A stretch of DNA of 64,000 nt from NCBI RefSeq assembly GCF_028502605.1, contig NC_079232.1, positions 1,550,001 through 1,614,000 on the forward strand. Direction: 5' to 3'. A model generated the notes under the pieces. It was given only the letters and a program-made list of their open reading frames with translations, did no database searches and had not been told where the DNA came from. The position numbers were made by a program, and so were the translations under genes. Shown piece by piece: positions 51,383 through 63,200 of the stretch (positions are counted from its first letter, which is position 1; each line of letters begins with the position of its first letter). The DNA comes from Trichoderma breve (Eukaryota; Ascomycota; Sordariomycetes; Hypocreales; Hypocreaceae).

Positions 51383-54300
51383 CGTAGTTACTCCCTACTC
51401 CCGCCCAGCTGGCCCCTTTGCGCAAGCAACAGCTCGACTGGTCATCGTCCCGTATATGCAGAGAGCTTGAAATGCATGGGAAATGACAGGCCTTCAGGCG
51501 GAGCTTCGGTCTTCGCTCATTGCACCGTATGTCGCCGGGGATGGAGATGCATGATTTAGCATTTAATTGAAGCCCAGGTTTGGTGGCATGCAGGCTTGTG
51601 CATTTTGAAGGCGGGTAGGATTCAGTGTATAATGCAGGAGGTGTGTTGCAACAGTGAGGATGCTCTGCATCAGACGTGGCAGGGGATGGGATTATGCCGC
51701 TAGGCGGTTTGATGTTGCTAACGTGAGGCTGAATCCATGGATCTTTTGCCTCAGCTATCGACAAGCCAACTGTGTTGGAAATCAAGAGGTTCGTGGAAGG
51801 AGTTCGCGTTTCTTGATGGAGCGGCTGATGGCACCAGAAGCATTACTTGTGCGATTTATCCACGCTGACTAGGGTAGTCTTATGGATGTCACACCCTTAT
51901 GGCATGATTCGATTGGTATCCTCGGAAAAGTGTCCTTCACTTGGTGCCGTTTTGTATGCCTTCTTGTCCCTTGTCTCTCATGTATATATGTTTGTGTGTG
52001 CGTGTGCGTGTTTGTGCAGCTTGAGTTGAGGGTGGAAAGACCAGTTCTGCCTGCATAATACCAGCTGAGTCTTTCAACCCTGTCATGGAATAGGGAATAT
52101 GTTGACCAAAATCTTCTTCCTGAGAACCACGAGACGTTGAGATCACTCCAGTAGTCTCAAAAATTGATTGCTTGTGTACTCGTATGTAGCCAACAAGAGC
52201 GACCAATTTGTGCAAGTCAAGACTGAGAGGAGCTCACTCCCTTGCTTCTCTGGCTCCCTGACCCTGCTGATCTAGACTCAATTGAGATATATCCGATGCA
52301 GCCGAGCCAAGTCAAAGCTGAGAGTACATGTTGATTTGCTGTCATTCTCGTTGCAACCTCTTGGCGGCTGCTTTTTGAACTTAAACCGCTAGGCACTTCG
52401 TGCCAATACGATCAGCTTGAGGGCCAAGACGGCAAAAGGAGGGCGGCAGGAAGGGAGTAAGAGGGGCCAGTAGAGGAACTCCGGAAATGTCGGCCGTGCG
52501 CACGAGGGGAAAAACAAAAAAGTAACAGGAGACAGTGAACATGAATGTGGTGATGAAATTGTTTTGGCATTAACATGCGAAGCGTGCCTTTCTGCCCTGT
52601 TTGGCTGCATGCATGGCATCCCCTGATCAAAAGTTGGAGATGCGAATAGTTAGCCCCCTTGAACTCTAGCCTTTTTCGTTGGATTGCCCACCTCGTCCAT
52701 CTCTACCGAGCGGAAGGGCTTCTTCCCTCTCTTTCACTTTGCGTTTGAAAATATTGGCTTTTGGTAGTTGTGATTAACAATATCGAAGACCAGGGGGGGT
52801 TGGATTTCTCCAAATGGCTGTTTATATGGCCGCCAAGGTCTGACAGGCTCATATGCACTAAGGATCACACGGCAAACTAGGTTCCGGGAACAAGAGGAGC
52901 TTTAACCAGAATATTCCATTGGAGCCTGACAAGAGAAAACTTGAAGAGAGGATGCCAGAAAAGTATTGCTAGCGGCGGGTAAGATTGAGCGTTTGCTATG
53001 CCATAGAGCGTTCTCTCCCGCGCAAATTGTACCAATACGATACAAGTATGTGCTGGGTGACTCGTGGGTTCCGGACCCGAAGACGGTGGTGCCAGTCACT
53101 TTACGTCACAGTTCATGCCCGAGCACCAATAGCATTGCCAGAGAGGCCAACTTGGTGATCCCGGAATACTTCCCCTGGGCCGTTGTCGAAGGCATCAGTA
53201 CCCGATGAGCTGCTTCAAGTGATGGCATGTAGCAGCAATAACGGCTCGGCAGTCCAGGGGCAGGAGAAAACATTCCCTTACAGCGCCCGAGGCGAAGAAT
53301 GATTCGAGAACAGGCCCTGGAGCACTGCTCCATCTGTTTCGGCGTGACAGTCGTCTCCAACTCAAGCAGATCCCCAGTTGGGCTAGTAAAGGCTGCGCAT
53401 TAGCAGCCGATTGGGCAGATTCAGGGTTGGAGACGTCATGCTGCCTCCGGATTGCAGCATGAAACAGAACCCTAGAGGCGGCAGCCCATGGCCCAGCTAG
53501 TCGGGTTGTGCCTTTTGTGTCCTGTGCCCTTTAGACGCCTTGTCTCTGGGGCTGGCGATATCACTGATTGGCTCTTCCGCTGTGCAGCCCAGACCTGGCA
53601 ACCTGGGCATCTCAGAGGGAAAACGTGGGCTCGCCGTTCACCGCATCTGATAGGCGCTGTCTGGATGGCGAATTACGTGACTTTCGGAGGTTTGTGTCTC
53701 GTCCGACCGGGCACTCTGTCCTGTCGCGCCGCCAAGCTGGTGAACCCAGAACCCAGACCCCGATCATCATGGCCTCATGACGCGATGTGCCGGTGTCTAA
53801 AAGTCGGTGAAATTAAATGCGATTGTCTTGCCTCGATGACTCTTATGAGGATAGACGCCAGACCCCGCAGTTGGGCGTGCATGGGTGTCTGAGGCCTCGT
53901 CCGCCCGAAGCGCTGCGACAAATCCCACGATGCTTGCCTGTTGTAGGAGAGAAAAGGCAGGTCATGGCCTAAGCGGCTGTTTGGCAAGAAGGGCAGGGCA
54001 AGCGAGCCCCCCGGTTGGCCAGTACTTTGCCTGTATCTGATCTGTCGTGCAGAGCAGTGGTACCTTCTGGATACTTGGTCGTTGTTTGAATTAGTCGCTG
54101 CAATCTTGCAGGGGAAAGCCATCCAATGGGGAAAAGAAGTTTTTTTTTTTCTTCCGTGTTCCCTTTCAACAAGAACCAATGCCAACGTAATGAATGGCCT
54201 AGTAGCAGCACTACTGTACCTAGGCATGGCTTCCGCAAATAGAACCGTATTCCGTCCCCCGTTGATTTTTTTTCGGTGACTCAGTGAGCGAGCCGGCCGT

Positions 54301-55794
54301 TGCTGATTGCGGCTGGCATGGTCAACCACAAGCCTATCTGGACGGCTCAGGTGACGCTCTTGACCGCTCAGCAGCATGGATGCGATTCGCCAACGTCTCT
54401 GCAGGATTGCTACGTCTGGGCAATAAATGAGCAGCATGGCCTTTCACAAGGCTGCAGAGACAGGCCATGGGTGCAAAGATGGTGAGCTTGGGTACGGCTG
54501 CTTCTCGTCTGGTCCGTTTGGAGTCGTGCGGCCAGGCAGTGCAAGTGCAGCGCTTCGTTTGTACTGGCCACGTACCTGGCAACCTGCCAATGCAGCGCCT
54601 ACGGACCTGTACATGTACCGGCGGGGACGAGGAAAGAGCATTTGATGGAGAGAGTGACGCCATTTTGTTTATGGTTTCCGTTCAAATGTTACGGAATAAG
54701 GCATGCGATACGAGTAACAGTACAGTACGTACCGCACTTGCACCGCATGCGTCAAACGATATGGGTGTGGTTGTACAGGTACCCGACCGAGGGGATAAGA
54801 GAGAGCTCTTGACGGGAGCTCTCAGAAGGTAGCACCCGCCTATCCTACCTTAAATCTTGCCATGCGGGACCATTTAACGACACCCCCAACCAGACCGCCG
54901 GAGACTGAGCGAGGGTTGGACTCCTCTTTGCAATTTTTTTTTTCTTCCTTGCCCTGTGGGTTTAAATTGAAAAGATAAAAATGTGAAAGAAAAGAAAAAA
55001 TAAGCAAACGATGATCTCATCGTCTCCCGTAAGTTGACGCCTTACCTCCCGTGCGAGAAGGCAGACAGTAAGACGCTTTGAAACCACCTCCGGGACCGGC
55101 ACCGCACAGCTCATCGTGAAACCAAGGCTGCGCTCATGATCCAATGTCAGTCACCGAAGCATGCGTGTGTCGAAGAATTAAAGCACAGCTTCCTATTTGG
55201 CATCCGATGCCTGTGCAATTACCCTTACACTAGCACCAAATGCCAATGCAGGTCGTACGTATGCATACTCGTACTTGCGCCTCATGCCGTCCCTTAGTCG
55301 ATATGCCAACATGGGAAGTATCTTGCCTCCTGCACTTGTACCAATACGATGATGCTACTTGTGTGCGCCCGATTCACATCTCAGCTGCATGCGTTCCCGG
55401 AAGAGTGCCTGTGGCCACTGATCCATGCCTCCAAGCCTCGTCCTTCTGCAGGCAGGTGAGGGATACAGCTCAGCTGGCGCTATTTCATGTATCATATACT
55501 GCATCATGTATCATGTATCGTACAAGACGGCGAGGAGGAGGCCGCGTGTTTCGTGGGATTCTCTCGCGATGCCAATTTACCCGTCAAGCCGCCGCCGGCC
55601 AGAGTCAGCGGCTGGGCTGCCCCGTCAGAAAGGCTTGCCGCTTGTTGCTCCGTACATTGATGCTCAAATACGAAGCCTTGCTTGGGCGTCTGCTACTGCG
55701 CATACATACAAGTACCTTACCTTACCTGCTAGCGTCGACGGGACGTGCGGGCGAATCTCATCTGCAGCGTGGCTTTGTGTAACGGCATATCGAT

Positions 55795-55835
55795 GTCAGT
55801 GTCAGTGTCAGTGTCAGTGTCAGTGTCAGTGTCAG
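55795..55835. repeat. (GTCAGT) hexanucleotide repeat
   Basis: Six full GTCAGT units and five bases of a seventh. It is followed within 30 bp by an imperfect GGTAA/AGTAA repeat at about 55861-55888. Confidence 0.9.
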
Positions 55836-56851
55836 AGGCAGACACCAGAGTCGTGGAAGGGTAAGGTAAGGTAAAGTAAAGTAAAGGTAGGTGGTATTGG
55901 GTAGCCAACAAGGTGAGACAGAGGTTATCGACCACAGTAGCCCAAAGATAATCATCATCCACTTGTTGAGCGACGGGGTTCGCTACACGGCTCGCACTAG
56001 ACACGCAGCTAGCCCAACGACTCCAGTACGACGTCGAGGCAAATGCATCACGCACATAATATTCGACCGTACTTGCGGAGGCCCATCTGCCAGCATGGCA
56101 TCTCCGACTGGCCGAGATGCTGATGAAGCGTTCCGTTCGGGGCTAGGGCTTGGATGGCGGGGAAGCCCAGGCGGCCTTTCGGCTCATAGAACGGTCTTGG
56201 CAGTTGAAGCCTGCCCAGTATCACTTGATCAAACAGAATGGAGTCGTCCGGCCCTGTCCTGTTGGCCTCTGCCATTTGCCCAAAGCAGCAGAGGACTTGC
56301 CGCGTCGTGGTGTTTGGATTACGGTGCCTAGCCCAGCTGCTTCGTATCCGCAGCCTCAAACTGGCACTACTCGTTGCACCAAGGCCATAACGGTCGTAGC
56401 TGCAACATCAGAACGAACTCATGCCCCTCCTCTGCCGCTCTAATTTTTTCTTCCTCTTCTCACATTTTCCCCGAAACGGTCCTCGTGGGCTTCGTGCAGA
56501 AGGGTTCCCGCAGGCCAACAGCAAAAGCCCCAAGGGCTAAGGTGCTCATCTCGCCGATCTCTGCTGTCTCGTTGGCCGACTGTGTCGTTTCATCTTCACG
56601 GGGGGTAAGGAACACAATGGCGCTTACGGAAAGACAGAGTGGAAGGGGGAAGAGACTGTTGCGCCGTTATCATTCGCCCTAACATGCGCAACGTGATCAC
56701 TACGCAATGAGAGGGATCAGCACCTTAAAATCACAGCCGTTTGGTTTGGTTTGTCCCTCCACGTAGTACAAGCCCAAGCTTCGCGAAGCCGATAGAGCAA
56801 GGCCCCCCGGAAATGCCCGACATCGCAGCCGTCCTGGAGCCTGAGCTTGAA

Positions 56852-56874
56852 TTTTTTTTTTTTTTTTTTTTTTT
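56852..56874. repeat. poly-T run of 23
   Basis: Twenty-three consecutive T residues, then AC and a second T7 run. On the minus strand this is a long A tract. No gene or retroposed sequence is recognisable next to it. Confidence 0.85.
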
Positions 56875-59089
56875 ACTTTTTTTGTGTCTCGAGCAACGGA
56901 TACAGGACCATGGATGGTGAAAGAATGAGCGTCTGTGGTCTCAGTTCGTGATCCGGTGTGCAGCGCAGCTTGACCGGCTCGGGGGCGTCTTAAACCCAAC
57001 ACCTCCGTCTTCCAGCCATCGCTGGTTGTCCTGACGTGGCAGCACGAAACAGTGATCAGCTGCGCCGGCAAAAGAGCAGCATTGAGCCAATGAAGCATCA
57101 CGGCGATGAAGTTTTGTTGAAGCACAGCCGAGGATCACCATCATGAGGAACAAATTTGGGGTCCGAGTCCAAGTGGATGTGACGAGTTAGAGGCTCAAGA
57201 GTTGACATGTTGCACGGACGCCGTCTAATAGGGTTGAACAAGCCTAAGCTAGGTACATTCGTAGTTGAGAGACTAGCACATTTGGCTGACATGCCTCACC
57301 TGCGAGCACACTGCAGTCGAGGTGAAACTAGATAGACAGACGAAAATGTCGATGCATTCTCTCACTTTGATAGACATAGACTAGATAGCGCACGCAATGA
57401 TACGTGTAACAGCACACTAGCAGGCTACATGAGTCGCCTGGCCGCTGTGCATCTGACGTCTTCATGTACTCACTCCAGAATTTGCTGGAACAAGTGCAGT
57501 ATGTGATTCGTTCGCCCAAGTCCATCCATTATTAGGGATCCGACTAACAGCCGGCGATCGTCATCGAGACTGAATGCCACCAACACAAAGTACGGTACTT
57601 TTTTGGCAACGGCATGATGATCAGGAGAGATGCGGATTTCTCCAATTCCCATGGATGCTGTATGCCTGAGTGCCCAACTCTGAGTCCGGGCTTATTCCAG
57701 ATGGTTTCTTATTACAACACATTGGCCGCCTATCGCCACCGGCATCCCGGCAGGTTCTGCCACAAGGAGCAGCTGCATTTTGATTTGATAATGCGCTGCC
57801 CTGTTTTTCTTTTTTTATCCCCCTTTGCCATGTACGGAAAATTCCAGCACAGGCTCAAAACATGATTAGTAACGGCGGGAATAGAGCAGCGCTGTAAAAG
57901 CTGCGAGCCTACGGAGTTACCAATGTCTCTAGAGGGATGCGATGCTGCTCGAGGTGCTGCTGCTAAGCTTAGTGCATAAACCCCCATGCCAAAGCGCGGG
58001 GTGGGTAAGAAAAAAGTTGACCACAATTCCGCAATTGAGAAATTGACGGCCAGAAGGGCTGGACACATGGCGAGGTACCCAGAGACCGCTGGTACTTGAG
58101 GTACTTGTGCTGGAGGAGGTACCTCTGCTACCTCTGGGCTCGTATGGCGCGGGCCTCGCCTCTACAGGCACACCTCCCCCGACACATCCGCGTCATAACT
58201 GGCCGGCCCTGGACATGCTCATGCCTAGGACGCCGCCTAATCTCTTGGCAGAAACAGAGCAGACTTGTATCTTTTCGCCTCCCCCTTGCTTGCCGGACAG
58301 TAGTAGTGTTAAACCGACGCCCCTCGAGGAGCTAGATACAAGAAAGGCATAACAGATGGATGGCTGTTTTATTATTATTATTTGTTTTATTTGTTTTATT
58401 TTCTTAATTATGTTTTTTTGTTCTCTTGTATTCTGGTCTGTCTCTTCCCGTCTACCCCATCTTTCCTCTGGCCTTTTGATTCGTGATACTACCTCAAGCA
58501 GGTCGCTTCAAACAAACTCTTGGCTCTCCCTGTGCAAACTTTCATATTTTCCAGGTCGATCCATTGGTCTGTGGCATAACAAGACTTTGTGTCCCGTCGG
58601 TTTTTAGTAGACTAGTATACATATTTTGGCCCCCCTTGGGGTCTTTGGCTCATACGAGTATACAAGTACAACTCGCATGGACAAGTGAGATGGTCACATC
58701 TAATGGTCAAAGGGCGAGCTCCCACTGGCTTCAGCACTGGAAATTGCATTGCAAGGGTCGTTGCCGCCTCACTTTGACCCTCTGACGTCTTTACTTGACG
58801 TGATAGACGGACTCTGGCATCGGATTGACTGCGCCGTCACTGCAATCCTTGTCTCTCCTGTCTCAAGCACTGATGCTTGGTTGGCACAAGCAGCCAAGGG
58901 CCATGCCGCCGCGGCTTCGAAAATTAGAGCTTGTACTGCTGCAAATTTCCCGACCTACCTTCTGATGATGTTAGCAGAGGTACCCAGCAGCGCCTAAGGG
59001 GGGAGGGGGTAAGGAAAGAAAGTCAAAGAAAAGAAAAAAAGAGACTAGAAAAAAAAAACCGTGCTAGCTAGCTCCCAGCAGCAGTAATG

Positions 59090-60227
59090 CACACTCCCCC
59101 CGGCGAGCCACGCCCTCACAGGCTTCTATACTAAGGTACTGCCAAAGCTACTCGTACACCCCCACCAAGAGTCACAGTCCAGCAGCATTTTTTACTCAAG
59201 CCGCTTCCACTTCCTGTGTTCAACCTCCATACTCGACACTTCCTCGTCTTGCGACCAGATATTACAAGCGTTCTACTTGAACTCTCCTCCTCAAGCCATT
59301 GTGTACAGACAAACCCATCGTTACGTCTCTCGATTGGGTCATCATTCACCCGGACATCGCACGAAACCCCAAGACGTCTTTGCCACCGAGTGTTACATCC
59401 GGTCCTCGATCTGCCTCTTTGCGGCTCTGTTACAAACAGGCCTTTTTTTTTTTCGCAGCTTGTCACTCCAGAGCTCGCTTCCTATTTAACTCGTTCTCGT
59501 CCTCATCCTCGTTCTCGCTACCTGTCGGCGGCTCTGTTCTGCATTACTCCAACGGCCTCCTCACCAATACTCAAGCAACAATCGTCATCGAGCGTCGCCC
59601 ACTTTTCGGCCTACATCCAGCAAGAATAGCCGACTTGCCCCCCTCAAGAACCGGCAGGCTGTGTCGCATCATACAGTTGCCTCGCAGCTTCGCGCGCTGA
59701 GCCCGTCCTTCGTGCAGCGTCTCCAAGACATTTGGTTTGGGGCCATATACCCTAAAGGAGCCACCTGCATACGGCTACGCTTCTGCCACCTCACCACCTG
59801 TCGCGGCCTGGCATTTCTCGACTGGGTCTCTGATCATCATTCCCTAGCAGCGATTTTGAGCGATCAAGCCACCCTTGACGGCCCACCGAACGAGCGTCTG
59901 CAGCAACTCCAAACGCGGGACCTGTGCGTGTAGGACGCCAATTCGCCTACACCGTTGCCCTCGAGCTACAACTTCACTTGTACATTTCCCATACTCCCTC
60001 CTTGAACCCCTGGCAAGCCTGCCTGGGGACCAGCTCCACGGCCATCCGCAGCCCCTGCGGATCGACTATTAGTAGTTCGACCACTCGCGCCCCCCGCATC
60101 CCGTTCACCCCAGATTTGATACTACAATATGCATACAGCTCGAGACTTATAAGGGTCAATCCGCCTACTGAAACCTCGAGGCTTGCCTCTGCAATGAGCC
60201 TGCTCTTCACTTACATACAACTTGAAC
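59090..60227 (+). promoter_or_regulatory. probable long 5' leader of the PLC gene
   Basis: From 59090 to 60128 (1,039 nt) there is not one ATG on the plus strand, although the composition would predict more than ten. The tract is pyrimidine-rich (CT and CCTC stretches) like fungal 5' leaders. Two short upstream ORFs follow just before the PLC start. I infer transcription starting near 59.1 kb; the start site itself is not visible. A leader intron cannot be excluded. Confidence 0.6.
60129..60152 (+). promoter_or_regulatory. upstream ORF 1 of PLC (7 codons)
   Basis: ATG at 60129 opens the first ORF after the ATG-free tract, coding MHTARDL and stopping at TAA 60150-60152. It ends 75 nt before the PLC start codon. 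Confidence 0.5.
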
Positions 60228-60235
60228 ATGACTAG
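60194..60235 (+). promoter_or_regulatory. upstream ORF 2 overlapping the PLC start codon
   Basis: ATG at 60194 opens a 13-codon ORF (MSLLFTYIQLEHD) whose TAG at 60233-60235 lies just past the PLC ATG at 60228-60230. The two frames differ, so ribosomes using this ATG bypass the main start unless they reinitiate backwards. Confidence 0.55.
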
Positions 60236-63200
60236 CAGCAACACAGACTCAATTCACTCTTCTACGCCTCTAGCATTGGGCCCCAGCAACACCATGCCCT
60301 CACAATCCAACAATCCCCAGCGTCCAAGCCCTGGTCACGTTCAGACAAACTTCAACGCGCAACGTCACGCCATGGCTCCCCAGTCCGCAGTCAGCGCGTC
60401 TTCCAGAGCCTCCAATTCCCAGCATGGCTCACCAATCATGTCTCCAGAACCTACCATTCTCACCTCCAATTCCTCCATCCAGGCCTCGCCGGAGTCTATG
60501 CGACCTCAGTATGAGGACTCAGTCCCCTCAGGGTTTCAGCTCCCCGAATCCATCCTTAACGAACCCATCTCCCGAAAAACCAGCCTCAATTCACTCGGGC
60601 AGAGCTGGACCGGAAGTCCAAGCACGACCTCCGAGGCTACTTTCAGCAGCAACAACACCACCTTGGTAAATCCTCCTCTTTCCACTACCACGTCAGCCAC
60701 GACTGTATACAACACAACCAATGCCGCCCCCGCTGCTTCTACTAGGAGTATCATACGACGCCTTTCCAGCCGAGCATCGAGACTCTCCAACAGAAGGCGC
60801 CAATCCTCAGCCGCTCCCTCGAGCCGCGAAACCAGCGTCGGTCCCTGCTATCTGCGAATGCGCAGTGATAGCAATGCGACAGCTCCCGAGCATGGCATCA
60901 TCAACACCGATTCCGAGTCTGATATGGACGATGATCGAGGCTCCTACATCTCGTTGCCCTACCTTGGTGGCACCCGGGGGTCACCGACTAACAGCACGAC
61001 TTGCTCTATCAACAGCGGCTCAAACACAATGGTTGGCCCTGTCATTCCATTGCAGCTACAACAGGGAACTTTGCTCAAAAAGATTTCCAAGAAGAACCGC
61101 TCCAAAGTCGTGCTACTTAGCTATGATCAAGACACAAATAAGCTTCTGTGGGATCGCGCTCGCCCCCACAAGTTTCTTCATGTCGATGAGATCAAGGAGA
61201 TTCGGACCGAATCAGATATTCAGCAGTACGCTCGTGACCTTGGCATTACAGATGTTGACGAACGCCAGAAGCTCTTCTCCATTTCATATGTCGTTCCGGA
61301 CAAGTCCAAGAAAAAGTTTCTTCACCTGATCGCAGACAATGTCGAAATTTACAAGATTTGGACCACCTTCTTATTTGACATGCTGAAGCACCGCCAGGAG
61401 GTCATGACTTCCTTGATGACTTTCAACGAGAGGGCAATTGCCCAGTACTGGCAATCGGAGATGCAAAAGCACAATTCCGAAGACCAGGAAGAGCTTGATA
61501 TTAATGGCGTTAAGCGAGTGTGCCAGAATTTACACATCTACAGCTCTCAGGCGACTGTCCAGTCCAATTTCCGACTCGCTGATGCTCGGCGGATTGAGAA
61601 GCTCAACTTCTCCGAATTCCTTGAATTCGTCCGCCTCATGAGGCAGAGACAGGATGTTCACCAACTCATGCAGAGTGTAGCAGCGAAGCCTGAAGATGGA
61701 CTCACCTTGAACGAATTCCTCGACTTCCTTGAACATGTTCAAAAGGAGGACGTGACGAACCGGGCCGCCTGGGAGAGTATCTTTAGATACTATATCCGCA
61801 AGCACAGAAACGACGATGCAGGTACGGAAGTCAAGCCTGAAGAACTCAGCTACATGTCGGAGACCGCATTCATTGGGTTCCTGAGCTCTCGGCAAAATCT
61901 CCCAACTATCGATGAACAGCAAGAATTCACCCTTGATCGACCCATGAACGAGTACTTCATCTCCAGCTCACACAACACTTACCTCCTTGGAAGACAAGTC
62001 GCGGGCCAATCTAGCATCGAAGGATACATCGCTGCTCTTGTGAGAGGTTGCCGCTGCGTCGAGGTCGACTGCTGGGATGGTGCCGACGGCAATCCCTTAG
62101 TCGTCCACGGTCGCACACTCACTAGCGCCATTAGCTTCGAGGAGGTCATGGTCACCATCGGGAAATACGCCTTTGTCAAGTCCAAGTTTCCACTTTGGAT
62201 TTCCCTAGAGGTCCACTGCAACCCTGAACAGCAAGCCATTATGGCCAAGATCATCACGGATACGTTTGGCGAGCGACTTGTTACGGAGCCGCTAGATCCA
62301 GACTCAGAAAAGCTGCCTTCTCCTTCAGAGTTGATGGAGCGCATTCTTATCAAGGTCAAACAACCGCGGATGGTCAAGGAAGAACCCACGAGCGGCGATA
62401 TCTTGAGTACCAGGAAACGCGGAAGCAGCCTCAGTGCCGCATTCGGAAGGCCATCCAGCGATGGCAGCAGCATTTCCACGTCTCAGTCGCTTCCTCAAAG
62501 CCCTATGCTTATTCCAAGCAACTCTGCTCGCAAGCTTAGCGGCAAAGGCCGGGTGAACACCATCGCCGAAGGCGAGGTGCAAGTGCCTCAGGCAAGCAAT
62601 AGCGACTCAGACAGCGGAAGCGATCTTGGCTCATTCAAGGGATCCAACAACATTGTCCCGGTACTGGGCAAGCTCGGAGTGTACTGTGCCGGCCTGAAAT
62701 TCTCCGGCTTCGATGCCCCGGCGGCTAAGAAGTTCAACCATATCTTCTCCTTTATGGAGACCAGCTTTGCCAAGAATTCTCGGACCAAGGAAGAGAAGAT
62801 GCAGCTGAACATTCACAACATGCGATATCTTATGCGCGTTTACCCAGACGGCTCACGATTGAACTCTAGCAATTTCGACCCGCTTTCGTACTGGCGCCGC
62901 GGTGTTCAGATGGCCGCCTTGAACTGGCAAACGTTTGACATGGGCATGCAAGTTAACCGAGCCATGTTTGAGGGTGGCACAGATTCATCCGGATATGTCC
63001 TCAAACCCCAAGAGCTTCGCGACATTCAAGTCCTTCCGTACAACGAAGCCGTCAACGAAGCTCTTGCCCAGGGCAAAAAGGAGCGGTCTGTTGTGTCCTT
63101 TAGCATTGACGTTATCTCTGCCCAACAACTGATGCGGCCTGCCAACCTGGCTGCAAACAAGTCGATGGATTTTTATGTCGACGTCGACGTCTTTCACGCA

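Larger units (their letters stand above)
41807..59089. other. 17.3 kb block with no recognisable gene
   Basis: I read both strands and found no ORF with a domain, signal peptide or plausible multi-exon structure; the longest open frame (48190-49023, 277 codons, minus) is compositionally biased and unlike any family I know. Base composition is not AT-rich, so this is not a typical RIP-mutated transposon graveyard. It contains simple repeats (listed separately) and nine copies of TACTCGTA/TACGAGTA. It probably holds regulatory DNA or non-coding transcripts, but nothing in the sequence proves either. Confidence 0.6.

Noticed and set aside
53775..54437. 220-codon minus-strand frame
   Set aside because: Arg/Ser/His-rich sequence without domain or signal; typical of random open frames at this GC content.
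56852..56874. Poly-T run as the tail of a retroposon
   Set aside because: No coding remnant, target-site duplication or second copy could be seen.
41807..59089. RIP-mutated transposon or AT-rich centromere
   Set aside because: Base composition is near that of the rest of the window and no TA-rich, stop-riddled transposase or reverse transcriptase remnant was recognised.
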